DNA from: Chloroflexota bacterium | Lineage (GTDB): Bacteria; Chloroflexota; UBA11872 | Assembly: GCA_022821645.1 (NCBI GenBank) | Contig: JAJEDE010000022.1 | Span: 138,794-202,793 of the forward strand | DNA: 64,000 bases | Direction of reading: 5' to 3' | In this document: positions 1-9,267 of the stretch, piece by piece | Position numbering within the stretch: position 1 is the first letter of the stretch | Layout of the letters: each line of letters begins with the position of its first letter | Program-made: the position numbers and the translations under genes | Notes under the pieces: generated by a model | Databases searched by the model: none | What the model was told of the DNA's origin: nothing | What the model saw: the letters and a program-made list of their open reading frames with translations, nothing else

Positions 1-768
1 GTCGACCTGCGTTATGTGCAGCGCGGCGGCGGCCCGACCGGCGTTTACGTGGTCGAGCAAGGCGGCAAGGGCGCCTACAGCATTTGGTACTACCGACGCC
101 ACAGCGCGGCCTCCACCATCAGCCCGGCGGACATGGAGCAGATTGACCTGGACGGTGTGGAGATGGTTCACCTCAACGGCATCGCGCAGGCGATTTCGAC
201 GTCGTCCCGGCAGGCGACGCGCCGCCTGGCGGAGCGCGGACGAGCCGCGGGCGCGGTGGTGGCGTTCGACCTCAACTTCAGACCGCAAATCTGGGACGGC
301 CCGGCGGCAGCGGAGGCGGCTGACGAGGTGTTGCCGCTGGTGGACGTGGCTTTGTGCGGATTCGACGAGGGACAGGCGGTGTTCGGGACCGCCGACCCTG
401 AATCGACGGCGGCACACCTGCTGGATTGCGGACCGCGCATCGCGGCGGTTTCGATGGCCGAGGACGGCGCGTACGTGGCCTGGGCCGACGGTGAGATCCG
501 CCTGCCGACGGTTGCGCGAATCGTCGAGGGCGCGCAGGGTGGAGGCGACGCCTTTGCGGGCGGGCTGGCGGTGGGCGCCCTTCTGGGCCAGGACCCGGCG
601 ACCTCGGCGCGGCTGGCCACGGTGGTGGCGGGGCTGAAAGTCGAACGCGTCGGGCCGCTCGTTAGCCTTCCGTATCGTGCGGAGGTCCAGGCGCGGGCGG
701 CCGAACTTGGATGGGATGATGTCGTAGCAGTGCTGGATTCTGTCGCCGCGACGCCTCCAGCTGCGTAA
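1..768 (+). CDS. PfkB-family sugar kinase, 5' truncated
   Basis: This is a ribokinase/PfkB carbohydrate kinase that phosphorylates a sugar or sugar acid with ATP; 2-keto-3-deoxygluconate or fructose is plausible but not provable here. The frame is open from base 1, so the N-terminus lies outside the window. About 255 residues are visible against a usual 300-330. The C-terminal PfkB signature is clear at about residue 180: GAQGGGDAFAGG, where the Asp is the catalytic base and the Gly run forms the anion hole. An upstream segment (VVAFDLNFRP) matches the D-x-N-x-R strand of the family. The stop codon overlaps the Shine-Dalgarno sequence (AAGGAGG) of the next gene, so the two are probably co-transcribed. 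Confidence 0.9.
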   Translation, partial: VDLRYVQRGGGPTGVYVVEQGGKGAYSIWYYRRHSAASTISPADMEQIDLDGVEMVHLNGIAQAISTSSRQATRRLAERGRAAGAVVAFDLNFRPQIWDGPAAAEAADEVLPLVDVALCGFDEGQAVFGTADPESTAAHLLDCGPRIAAVSMAEDGAYVAWADGEIRLPTVARIVEGAQGGGDAFAGGLAVGALLGQDPATSARLATVVAGLKVERVGPLVSLPYRAEVQARAAELGWDDVVAVLDSVAATPPAA

Positions 769-779
769 GGAGGAGATTC

Positions 780-1097
780 GTGATCGTCGTAACGACAGAG
801 ACCGTGCCGGGGCGTGAAATCGCCGAGGTCATCGACATTGTGCAGGGAAGCACGGTACGCACGCGCGGCGTGGGGCGAGACATCGTGGCCGGGCTGCGCA
901 CGATCGTGGGCGGCGAAGTGCACGAGTACGCCGAACTGCTGACCACCGCGCGGGCCGAAGCGCTGAACCGGATGGTGGCCGAGGCCGAGAAGCTGGGCGC
1001 CGACGCCGTGGTGCAGGTCCGTTACAACACCGCCGACGTGATGCAGGGCACCGCCGAACTGCTGGCCTATGGGACAGCCGTGCGTCTAAAGAGCTAG
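780..1097 (+). CDS. YbjQ/UPF0145 family protein
   Basis: This 105-residue protein belongs to the YbjQ (UPF0145) family, often called heavy-metal-binding domain proteins; the biochemical role is not established. Family features are the TTETVPGREI start, the VQGSTVRTRGVGRD segment, and the GADAVVQVRYNTADV strand near the C-terminus. It starts with GTG behind a strong AAGGAGG that overlaps the stop of the sugar kinase, 11 bp away, so translation is probably coupled. It forms a small, probably pentameric cytosolic protein in characterised relatives. It ends 10 bp from the convergent amidase. Confidence 0.9.
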   Translation: MIVVTTETVPGREIAEVIDIVQGSTVRTRGVGRDIVAGLRTIVGGEVHEYAELLTTARAEALNRMVAEAEKLGADAVVQVRYNTADVMQGTAELLAYGTAVRLKS

Positions 1098-1107
1098 CCG
1101 CGCGGGC

Positions 1108-2532
1108 CTAGGCGGCCTTCAGGTTGGGCCAGCGGCGCTCCGGCGCGTGATCCGAGCGTTCGTAGGCGTAGGCCACTCGCAGTGCGGTTCGCTCGCGGTA
1201 CTTGGGGGCCACCACCTGCAAGCCGACGGGGAGTCCATTGTTCGTCCAGCCACATGGCAGGGCGACCACTGGCTGATGGGTGGCGTTGAACGGACGGGTG
1301 AAGTTGGGCATCCAGTGGTAGTCGGTGAGAGCCTCGTCGATTCGGGGCGGCGGTCGCCCGAGGACCGGCGCCACCAGCACGTCCACGGTGCCCACGGCTC
1401 GACGGAAAGCGGCCAACGCGTCGTCACGATGGCTGCGCAGGCGCCCCAGGGTGATCTGGACGTCTTCGCCGGGACGCATGGCCTCTTCCAGGCCGAGCTT
1501 CAGCCGATCACGCAGCGTTGAATTCACGCGGGTGACATCGTTGCCGGTGGCGCTGAGCACGTTCTGATAGGCCTCGATGGTGAGAATGCCGCGCTGCGAC
1601 AGGGCAAGATCGGGCACTGACGGCACCCCGACCTGAACCATGTCGCCGCCGAGGATGGCCAGCGCGTCCACGGCGGCTCGGACGATGCGCTCGATTTCGG
1701 GATCCAGGTCCTCGAAGAAGTAGTTGGACGGCACACCAACACGCAGACCCTCCAGGCCAACCGGCATTTCGCTGATGAGGTGTGCGGCGCGATTGGCTGT
1801 GGCGATGGACGCGTCGGTCACCGGGTCGGCCATTGCCTGGAGCATTGCGGCGGCGTCGCTGGTGGTACGCGCCATCGGTCCCGGCGTGTCGAAGCTGGGG
1901 CTCAGCAGGCGCAGGCCATCCAGGCTGACGCGACCGTAGGTGGGCTTGATGCCAACCAGGCCGCACAGGGCCGAGGGAAGGCGGATTGAGCCGCCCGTGT
2001 CGGTGCCCAGCCCGCCGTAGATCAAGCCGGCGGCCACAGCCGAGCCGGTGCCGCCGCTGGATCCGCCGGAGACGATGTCCGTGTTCCACGGATTGCGGGA
2101 GGGTCCCATCTGCGAGGTCGCACCCGTTGGGTGATAGGCGAATTCGTCGCAGTTCAGCTTGCAGGCGATGACCGCGCCGGCCTTGCGCAGGCCTCGGACG
2201 AGTTCGGCGTCCACCCTGGCAGGCTCGTCACCGAAGACAGTGGAGCCGGCGGTCGTCACGGCACCGGCGACATCGGCAAGATCCTTGATCCCAAGCGGTA
2301 CGCCGTGCAGCGGGCCTCGATAGTCGCCGGCCAGGATTTCACGTTCGGCCCGGCGGGCGTCGGCCAGCGCCGAGTCGTGCAGGATTGCCGTGGTGGCGCC
2401 CAGGGGACCGGCGTAGCGATCAAGCCGATCCAGCGAGGTGCGCGTGACCTCAACCGCGCTGACCTCGCCGGCGGCGATCAGCGCGCCGACTTCGGTCAGC
2501 GAGAGGCGGGCGAGTTCGTTGCCGGGAACCAT
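1108..2532 (-). CDS. Amidase signature family hydrolase (GatA/AtzF-like)
   Basis: This 474-residue amidase-signature enzyme has the Ser-cisSer-Lys triad visible as K83 (GIKDLAD), S168 (SGGSSGG) and nucleophile S192 (TDTGGSIR); the 24-residue spacing of the two serines matches GatA. The KLNCDEFAY segment also resembles GatA. No gatB or gatC is adjacent, so a stand-alone amide or carbamate hydrolase is as likely as an amidotransferase subunit. The ATG start is preceded by AAGGAGG with an 8-base spacer. It lies 32 bp downstream of the nitroreductase on the same strand, so the two probably form an operon. Substrate is unknown. Confidence 0.9.
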   Translation of the reverse strand: MVPGNELARLSLTEVGALIAAGEVSAVEVTRTSLDRLDRYAGPLGATTAILHDSALADARRAEREILAGDYRGPLHGVPLGIKDLADVAGAVTTAGSTVFGDEPARVDAELVRGLRKAGAVIACKLNCDEFAYHPTGATSQMGPSRNPWNTDIVSGGSSGGTGSAVAAGLIYGGLGTDTGGSIRLPSALCGLVGIKPTYGRVSLDGLRLLSPSFDTPGPMARTTSDAAAMLQAMADPVTDASIATANRAAHLISEMPVGLEGLRVGVPSNYFFEDLDPEIERIVRAAVDALAILGGDMVQVGVPSVPDLALSQRGILTIEAYQNVLSATGNDVTRVNSTLRDRLKLGLEEAMRPGEDVQITLGRLRSHRDDALAAFRRAVGTVDVLVAPVLGRPPPRIDEALTDYHWMPNFTRPFNATHQPVVALPCGWTNNGLPVGLQVVAPKYRERTALRVAYAYERSDHAPERRWPNLKAA

Positions 2533-2564
2533 GAGCCGCCCTCCTTAGCAGTGACTCGGTGCGA

Positions 2565-3143
2565 TCAGGCCTCGTCGTCCCAACCAAGCCAGGTGATCTG
2601 GGCCGACTGGCGCTCGCGCCGATCGGGCCCGATCGCGGGCGATGGGTGGCCCAGGTAGATATACCCGACGATCCGGTCCTTCCGATCCAAGCCCAGAAAG
2701 TCCTTGCAGGCTGCAAAGTCGCACATTTCGCCGGTGCGCCACTTGGTGGCGAGACCTTCGGCGTGCGCCGCGAGCATCAGGTTCTGGGTCGCGCAACAGA
2801 CAGAGGCATAGTCTTCCAGGTTTGTCACGGGATCGTCCGACCAGACCTGGCTAACGACGATCACCACGGGCGACCGCCGGAGCCGGACGCGTGCCGAGCG
2901 GATCGATGGCGCCGATGCCGGATCGTCGGGGTCCAGTTCTGATTCCAGGCGATCGGCAACCATGGCGCCCATTTCGTCGCGGGCCTCGCCGCACAGAACG
3001 TGAAAGCGCCAGGGTTCGGTGAGGTGGTGATTCGGCGCCCAGACGGAGGCCTGGATGACTCGGTCTAGCACCGCCTGGTCGGGGACATCGGCGGTAAGTC
3101 CCGTGATGCTGCGGCGACCTCGGATAGCTGTGTAGACGTCCAT
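2565..3143 (-). CDS. Nitroreductase family protein
   Basis: This 192-residue FMN-dependent nitroreductase-fold oxidoreductase should act in the cytoplasm as a homodimer with NAD(P)H. Visible family signatures are the N-terminal RGRRSI (phosphate/FMN contact), the APNHHLTEPWRFHVL segment that lines the flavin, and the C-terminal IVGYIYLGHPS. Length is typical of the short HBN/YdjA-like branch. It begins with ATG at 3143 and is followed by the amidase 32 bp later. The natural substrate cannot be read from the sequence; nitro compounds, quinones or a biosynthetic dehydrogenation are all possible. Confidence 0.9.
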   Translation of the reverse strand: MDVYTAIRGRRSITGLTADVPDQAVLDRVIQASVWAPNHHLTEPWRFHVLCGEARDEMGAMVADRLESELDPDDPASAPSIRSARVRLRRSPVVIVVSQVWSDDPVTNLEDYASVCCATQNLMLAAHAEGLATKWRTGEMCDFAACKDFLGLDRKDRIVGYIYLGHPSPAIGPDRRERQSAQITWLGWDDEA

Positions 3144-3246
3144 TCCGCTCGTTTCACGGCTGGCAGACGACCATCATGGTATCGGGCGCGGCGGGCGGCG
3201 CGGACGGTTATGGTTGAATCAGACGGTTGGCGAGCGAGGTTCACCT

Positions 3247-4278
3247 GTGCATATCGGAGTTCTGACCGGCGGCGGCGATTGCCCGGGGCTGAATGCCGCG
3301 ATCCGGGCCGTGACCCGGGCAAGCCTGGCCCGCGGCTGGTCGGTAACGGGTCTCCACGACGGCTGGGCGGGCGTCCTGGACCGTCACGGCACGCCGTTGA
3401 CCATCGAGAACACCGACGGATTCCTGGATGTCGGCGGCACCCTGCTGGGTAGTTCGCGCACCAACCCGCTGCGGACGCCGGAGAGCTACGCGAAGGCGGC
3501 ATCAGTCTTTGACGACATGGGCCTGGACGGCCTGGTGGCCATTGGGGGCGACGACACCTTGTCCGTGGCCGGGGCCCTGGCGGGCGACGGCCTGCCGGTT
3601 GTGGGCATTGCCAAGACCATCGACAACGACGTGCCGGGTACCGACATGTGTATCGGATTCGACACGGCCGTGGAGACGATTGCCGGGTCGATCGCCCGCC
3701 TGCGCACGACCACCATGTCGCATCACCGCGCCACCGTGGTGGAAACCATGGGACGCCAGGCTGGCTGGCTGGCGGCGGTGGGCGGTTTGGCAGGCGGCGC
3801 CGACTACATTGCAGTGCCTGAGCAACGCAGCGAGCGGGACGCGTTTGTGGCGCACGTCAAGCGTCGCTACGAGCAAGGGCGCCCCTACAGCATCGTCGTG
3901 GTAGCGGAAGGGGCCGAGATCGACGGCCTTGACGTTGGCGAAGCGGGGGTGCAGGCGACGGACGAGTTTGGCCACATTGTGCTGGCCGCACGGAGCGTTG
4001 GCGAGAGCCTGGCACGAGCCATCGAGGAAGCCACCGGAATCGAAACACGATCCAGCGTCCTGGGCCACCTGCAGCGGGGCGGAACGCCGACGCCGTTCGA
4101 CCGAGTCCTGGGCACCCGGGTCGGCGCGGCGGCCGTGGGCTATCTGGCCAGCGGCCAGCATGGGCAGATGGCCGCACTTCAGGGGCCGCACATCAAGCCC
4201 GTGCGGCTGGTTGACATTGCCGGAAAGACCCGTCCACTGGACGACTCCTACCTGGAACTGCTCAGTCTCTTTCGCTAG
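3247..4278 (+). CDS. pfp: Phosphofructokinase, pyrophosphate-type residues
   Basis: Phosphofructokinase of the PfkA superfamily (343 residues), converting fructose 6-phosphate to the 1,6-bisphosphate. Conserved elements are GVLTGGGDCPGLNA, GGDDT at 100-104, the TIDND catalytic loop at 124-128, and ETMGRQAGW. Two positions distinguish phosphoryl donors: Asp103 stands where E. coli PfkA has Gly104, and Lys123 (AKTIDND) where it has Gly124. In characterised enzymes this Asp/Lys pair marks pyrophosphate-dependent PFKs. I therefore infer a PPi-dependent, reversible enzyme. GTG 3247 is chosen because the protein then starts at the family N-terminus and has GAGCGAGG upstream; a TTG at 3214 is the longer alternative. 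A TATGGT hexamer at 3209 may be the -10. Confidence 0.88.
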   Translation: MHIGVLTGGGDCPGLNAAIRAVTRASLARGWSVTGLHDGWAGVLDRHGTPLTIENTDGFLDVGGTLLGSSRTNPLRTPESYAKAASVFDDMGLDGLVAIGGDDTLSVAGALAGDGLPVVGIAKTIDNDVPGTDMCIGFDTAVETIAGSIARLRTTTMSHHRATVVETMGRQAGWLAAVGGLAGGADYIAVPEQRSERDAFVAHVKRRYEQGRPYSIVVVAEGAEIDGLDVGEAGVQATDEFGHIVLAARSVGESLARAIEEATGIETRSSVLGHLQRGGTPTPFDRVLGTRVGAAAVGYLASGQHGQMAALQGPHIKPVRLVDIAGKTRPLDDSYLELLSLFR

Positions 4279-4383
4279 CCGTCACCGCTGAAGCGCTTGC
4301 CCACGGGCCGGCGTGGTGTGCGAGAATCTCGGACACCTATCTGGTCGGGCTGGCGCTCTTGACCAATCCCACGGCTCGGGCCG

Positions 4384-4389
4384 TAGGCT
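4384..4389 (+). promoter_or_regulatory. Candidate -10 hexamer (TAGGCT) before nadA
   Basis: TAGGCT lies 58 bp before the nadA start, in an otherwise G+C-rich 169 bp gap after the phosphofructokinase. The same hexamer occurs before three other genes in this window (8646, 35574, 36673). No good -35 is visible at the right distance, so this is a weak inference. Confidence 0.25.
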
Positions 4390-4447
4390 CGCTCACCTTC
4401 CGCAGGACCGGGCGGACGGTCATCGTGACGCGCCGGCAGTTTTGTTC

Positions 4448-5515
4448 ATGAGCCTGGATACGGCGACCCTGGCATCAACCCGGGCCGCGCTGCGCGCCAA
4501 GCTGCGCGGCATCGTGCCCGAGTTTGAGGTGGACGTGAAGGCGGAACTGGCCTACCGCATCAACCGGCTGAAGGCCGAGCGCGGGGCCGTGATCCTGGGT
4601 CACAATTACATGGAGCCGGCGCTCTTCCACTCCGTGTGCGACTACACGGGCGATTCCCTGGAGCTGAGCCGTGTGGCGGCCACGACCGAGGCCGACCCGA
4701 TCGTCTTCTGCGGGGTTCGCTTCATGGCCGAGACGGCCAAGATCTTGAATCCCGAACGCACCGTGCTGCTGCCGGCGCTGCGGGCTGGCTGCTCACTGGC
4801 CGAGTCCATCACCGCCGAGGACGTGCGCGGGTTGCGGGCGCGATACCCCGACGCGCCGATCGTGGCCTACATCAACACGTACGCGGACGTGAAGGCCGAG
4901 GTGGACGTGTGCTGCACGTCGAGCAACGCTGCCAAAGTCGTGGAGTCGCTGGATTCCGACACGGTGATTTTTTTGCCCGACGAGTACCTGGCGAAGAACG
5001 TGGCGCGGGAGACGGGCAAGACCATCGTGCTGCCCAGCACCACGCCGGTTTCAGCCGATGCCAAAGCCGCAGCGGCCGGCAACGGCGTGCACTACGACAT
5101 CGTGGGCTGGACCGGCCGCTGCGAGGTGCATGAGAAGTTCACGGTGGAGGACGTCCAGGCGGTACGCGCGCAGTTCCCCGACGTGGTGGTGCTGGCCCAT
5201 CCCGAGTGCAGTCCCGAGGTTGTGGACGCCTCGGACTATTCAGGCTCGACGGCCGCCATGACCCGCTACGTCCGCGAGGTCGAGGCGCCGCGCTATCTGC
5301 TGCTGACCGAGTGCAGCATGGGCGACAACATCGCCGCCGAGGCACCGGACAAGGACATGCTGCGCCTCTGTTCGGTGCGCTGCCCGCACATGAATGAGAT
5401 CACCCTGGAGCACGTGCTGGCCTCGCTGCGGGAGAACCGCGAGCAGATCGAGGTGCCCGAGGACATTCGGGTGCGTGCGCGGCGATCGATCGACCGAATG
5501 CTGGAGATCGGCTAG
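4448..5515 (+). CDS. nadA: Quinolinate synthase NadA
   Basis: Quinolinate synthase condenses iminoaspartate with dihydroxyacetone phosphate to quinolinate in de novo NAD synthesis; it needs a [4Fe-4S] cluster. The 355-residue protein shows GHNYMEP, the SLELSRVAA stretch and three cluster cysteines in the expected contexts: RAGCSLAES, HPECSPEV and RCPHMNEITL. ATG 4448 (MSLDTAT) gives the family length; the longer open frame upstream has no homology. No Shine-Dalgarno is obvious. nadB and nadC are not in the window, so the pathway genes are dispersed. It lies 169 bp after the phosphofructokinase and may have its own promoter. Confidence 0.95.
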   Translation: MSLDTATLASTRAALRAKLRGIVPEFEVDVKAELAYRINRLKAERGAVILGHNYMEPALFHSVCDYTGDSLELSRVAATTEADPIVFCGVRFMAETAKILNPERTVLLPALRAGCSLAESITAEDVRGLRARYPDAPIVAYINTYADVKAEVDVCCTSSNAAKVVESLDSDTVIFLPDEYLAKNVARETGKTIVLPSTTPVSADAKAAAAGNGVHYDIVGWTGRCEVHEKFTVEDVQAVRAQFPDVVVLAHPECSPEVVDASDYSGSTAAMTRYVREVEAPRYLLLTECSMGDNIAAEAPDKDMLRLCSVRCPHMNEITLEHVLASLRENREQIEVPEDIRVRARRSIDRMLEIG

Positions 5516-5539
5516 CTCGGACGCTCCGATCCGGTTTGG

Positions 5540-6529
<990 letters not shown>

Positions 6530-6590
6530 TCATGCCTCGTCGGCGAGCGTGATGGCGATCAGGGGTGGTCGCCTGTCATCCGACGTGCTG

Positions 6591-6596
6591 AGTATA
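6591..6596 (-). promoter_or_regulatory. Candidate -10 hexamer for the sigma factor gene
   Basis: On the minus strand this reads TATACT, preceded directly by TG, in an A+T-rich patch (6590-6640) about 62 bp upstream of the sigma factor start. A TTTACG hexamer lies upstream but at a 22-base spacing, too long for a standard -35. The patch sits between the divergent sigma factor and SufR-like genes and may serve both. Confidence 0.35.
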
Positions 6597-6725
6597 CACG
6601 TTTTTCCAGATATTTCCGCGTAAACCGTTTAAACCCTGCTGGATCGACTGGCGCTCACCTGAAACCAGTTGGTAGGTGCCATCCGGCGGTGGTAGGTTCG
6701 ATCAACGACCCGGCGCTGGCGGCGC

Positions 6726-7382
6726 ATGTCCGAGCAACCCGCGAATCCCCGCGACCAAATCCTGCACGCCCTCAAGATGCAAGGGGCGCTTCAGTGTCGG
6801 GCAATAGCCGAGACTATCGGCAGCAGCCTGTCGGCCGTCCGACCGCATCTTGACCGGCTGGTGGCTGAGCGACTCGTGCGCGTGCAGGTGGTGCGTGGGG
6901 GGCCGGGGCGCCCGCGCCACCAGTTTGAACTGACCAGCGCCGGACACGCGAGATTCCCGCAGGGCTACGGGGAATTTGCCAAAGACTTCGTGGAGGGCGT
7001 GCTGGCCTTCGGGGGGCACGACCTCTTGAAGCAGATTCTGACGCACCATGAGGACAAGCAGTACCAGCGATTTGCGCCGCGCCTGGCGGGTCTGGATTTT
7101 CATGCGCGTGTGCAAGAACTACGCCGCATCATGGACGAGTGCGGCTTTATGCCGCGCGTTGACCGAACCGACACCGGATATGTGCTGTCGGCGCACCACT
7201 GCCCAATCTGGGATGTGGCTTCAACCTGCCGGGCGGGCTGCGACTCGGAACTGCGGCTGATTCAGCGACTGGTTGAGGCCGAGGTCGTTCCCCTGGAAGT
7301 GGGGCCGCGCGAGGGCTGCGCCTGCACATACGCGATCCAGGAACGTTCCTCGCTGCCGCAGTCCGCGCCCGCCAACACCTAG
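6726..7382 (+). CDS. SufR-like Fe-S cluster regulator (HTH)
   Basis: This 218-residue regulator has an N-terminal winged helix (about residues 10-75; AETIGSSLSAVRPHLDRLVAERLV with the GGPGRPRHQF wing) and a C-terminal cysteine-rich part: C159 in HHCPIWDVA, C168, C172, then C198 and C200. HHCPI followed by spaced cysteines is the hallmark of SufR, the [4Fe-4S] repressor of suf/isc genes. It lies 30 bp upstream of a cysteine desulfurase and upstream of an A-type carrier, so the function fits the context. The likely logic is a cluster-bound form repressing this Fe-S block. The extra cysteines relative to SufR make exact ligand assignment uncertain. Confidence 0.85.
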   Translation: MSEQPANPRDQILHALKMQGALQCRAIAETIGSSLSAVRPHLDRLVAERLVRVQVVRGGPGRPRHQFELTSAGHARFPQGYGEFAKDFVEGVLAFGGHDLLKQILTHHEDKQYQRFAPRLAGLDFHARVQELRRIMDECGFMPRVDRTDTGYVLSAHHCPIWDVASTCRAGCDSELRLIQRLVEAEVVPLEVGPREGCACTYAIQERSSLPQSAPANT

Positions 7383-7412
7383 ACGCGGCGCGCGCGGCGC
7401 GTTCTGACCCTC

Positions 7413-8579
7413 ATGGCGGCCTCCCGCGTTTATCTGGACCACGCGGCGACCACACCACTGGATCCGGTGGTGCGCGATGCAATCGTTGCCACGTTGCAGG
7501 ACTTGCCGGGAAACCCGAGTTCGCTCTACGCGGAGGGCCGGGCCGCGCGGGACGCTCTGGACGAGGCTCGCGCGCAGGTTGCCGCAGTGTTGGCTGCCGA
7601 TCCGGGCGAGATCGTGTTCACCAGCGGGGGCAGCGAGGGCGCGGCGCTGGCTATTCGCGGCACGGCGTTTGCGGCGGCTCGCGAGGGGCGGCGTCACCTG
7701 GTCACCACCGCGGTGGAACATCACGCGGTGCTGCACACCGTGCAGTTGCTGGAGCAGCGTCACGGATTCGAGGCCACCGTGGTTCCCGTGGACGCCGAGG
7801 GCCTGGTGAATCCGAGTGCGGTCGTGAGCGCCGTTCGCCCCGACACCGTTCTGGTGAGCGTGATGTATGCCAACAATGAAATGGGCGCCATCCAGCCGGT
7901 GGCCGACGTGGCAGCGGCGCTGCGCGACCATCCGGCATTGGTCCACACGGACGCCGTGCAGGCGCCCGGGCAACTTCCAATCGACATTCCGACGCTGGGC
8001 GTGGACCTGCTGAGCATCGGGGCGCACAAGTTCTTTGGGCCGAAGGGCGTAGGTGCACTCTTCGTGAGGCGCGGGGTGCGGCTGAGCCCGCAGATTGTCG
8101 GAGGTTCGCAGGAGCGGTATCGCCGCGCGGGGACCGAGAACGTGGCCTTTGCGGTTGGCCTGAGCACCGCGCTGCAGCGCGCCGAGAGCCAGCGTCCCCT
8201 TTCGGCGACGTACAACGCGCGGCTTCGCGACCTACTGATCGAGGGAATCGCGGCCATCCCCGGCAGCCGCCTGAATGGACCGCGAGACCGACGTCTGCCA
8301 AACAACGTGAACGTCTGCTTTGCAGGCGTGGAGAGCGAAGCGCTGCTGCTGGGGCTGGACGCGGCCGGGATCGCGGCATCCAGCGGATCGGCCTGCACGT
8401 CGGCGTCGCTGGAGCCTTCGCATGTGCTGCTGGCCATGGGAATCGAGCCGGACCTGGCCGCGGGCAGCCTGCGGCTGACGACTGGACACAGGAACACCGA
8501 GGTTGAGATTGAGCAGACGCTCCGGGTATTGCACGAGCTGGTGCCACGTCTGCGCCGCTCAATCGCAAGGACGGCCTAA
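7413..8579 (+). CDS. iscS: Cysteine desulfurase, IscS/NifS family
   Basis: PLP enzyme that takes sulfur from cysteine for Fe-S clusters and thiolated tRNA. The 388-residue protein carries YLDHAATTPLD at the N-terminus, the PLP lysine in IGAHKFFGPKG (about residue 208), RAGTENV, and the catalytic cysteine on its mobile loop in SSGSACTSASLEPSHVL (about residue 329). The long catalytic loop is that of the group I IscS/NifS class, not SufS. It directly follows the SufR-like regulator (30 bp). No iscU or sufU gene is present in this cluster, so the scaffold must be elsewhere or the A-type protein downstream receives the sulfur. Confidence 0.94.
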   Translation: MAASRVYLDHAATTPLDPVVRDAIVATLQDLPGNPSSLYAEGRAARDALDEARAQVAAVLAADPGEIVFTSGGSEGAALAIRGTAFAAAREGRRHLVTTAVEHHAVLHTVQLLEQRHGFEATVVPVDAEGLVNPSAVVSAVRPDTVLVSVMYANNEMGAIQPVADVAAALRDHPALVHTDAVQAPGQLPIDIPTLGVDLLSIGAHKFFGPKGVGALFVRRGVRLSPQIVGGSQERYRRAGTENVAFAVGLSTALQRAESQRPLSATYNARLRDLLIEGIAAIPGSRLNGPRDRRLPNNVNVCFAGVESEALLLGLDAAGIAASSGSACTSASLEPSHVLLAMGIEPDLAAGSLRLTTGHRNTEVEIEQTLRVLHELVPRLRRSIARTA

Positions 8580-8645
8580 GAGCGCGCACTAAGTGGGACT
8601 CTCCAAATCAATATTGAGTATGTGGCGAGTCGCGGCCGGGTTGCG

Positions 8646-8651
8646 TAGGCT
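8646..8651 (+). promoter_or_regulatory. Candidate -10 hexamer (TAGGCT) before the A-type carrier gene
   Basis: TAGGCT lies 54 bp upstream of the GTG of the HesB/IscA-like gene. It may let that gene be transcribed separately from iscS, which ends 126 bp before it. No clear -35 is present. Confidence 0.25.
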
Positions 8652-8705
8652 CAGGGTGCGACGCGGAACGGCTCGCGACGCACTCCGCAGCTAAGGGATA
8701 CCAAC

Positions 8706-9137
8706 GTGGCTACAAGCGACGCGCCGAGTTTGATGGACCTCCCAATCGCCGACGCGCCGATCCTCGTGGTGCATCCTTCAGCCGCCGCTGAGTTCGACCG
8801 GATGCGGACCAAGCGCAACCGGCCTGAGGCCGTGCTGCGCGTGCGCGTGATCGTGGATTCCGGCTGCGGCGACTTTCGCTACGCCATGGGCATTGAGCCG
8901 GGACCTCGCGAAGGGGATCAGAGCATTGCAGCCCACGGCGTGACTGTAATCGTGGATCAGGAGAGCGCCGAATTGCTGCGCGGTTCGACGCTGGAATTCA
9001 GCGACTCGCTGATGGACGGTGGGTTCAAGGTGCTCAATCCGCGCGCCCAGTCGGTCTGTGGGTGCGGACAGTCATTCAGCCTGACGGGCCGGGAAATCAC
9101 GAGCGAGCACGTTCGGGGTGGGCTGGGCGGACCCTGA
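8706..9137 (+). CDS. HesB/IscA-type iron-sulfur carrier
   Basis: A-type Fe-S carrier of 143 residues, holding and transferring clusters between scaffold and apo-targets. The three conserved cysteines are present: one in VDSGCGDFRYAMG (about residue 58, the family's SGGCSGF site) and two in CGCGQSF near residue 117. The N-terminus is about 20 residues longer than in compact IscA/ErpA. The start is GTG 8706, preceded by AAGGGA with a 9-base spacer. It follows the cysteine desulfurase and completes an Fe-S assembly block with the SufR-like regulator. Confidence 0.88.
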   Translation: MATSDAPSLMDLPIADAPILVVHPSAAAEFDRMRTKRNRPEAVLRVRVIVDSGCGDFRYAMGIEPGPREGDQSIAAHGVTVIVDQESAELLRGSTLEFSDSLMDGGFKVLNPRAQSVCGCGQSFSLTGREITSEHVRGGLGGP

Positions 9138-9267
9138 CGCTCCAGGACGGACCAGCGCGGTCCTGAAGCTGGCTGGTTGCCCTCGTGGTCTATCGACAAT
9201 GCCTCCGTGCCGCGTGGCTTGGCACGATGGGCATCTCTCACGCTGAACTGCTGAATCGGAAGCTGTC

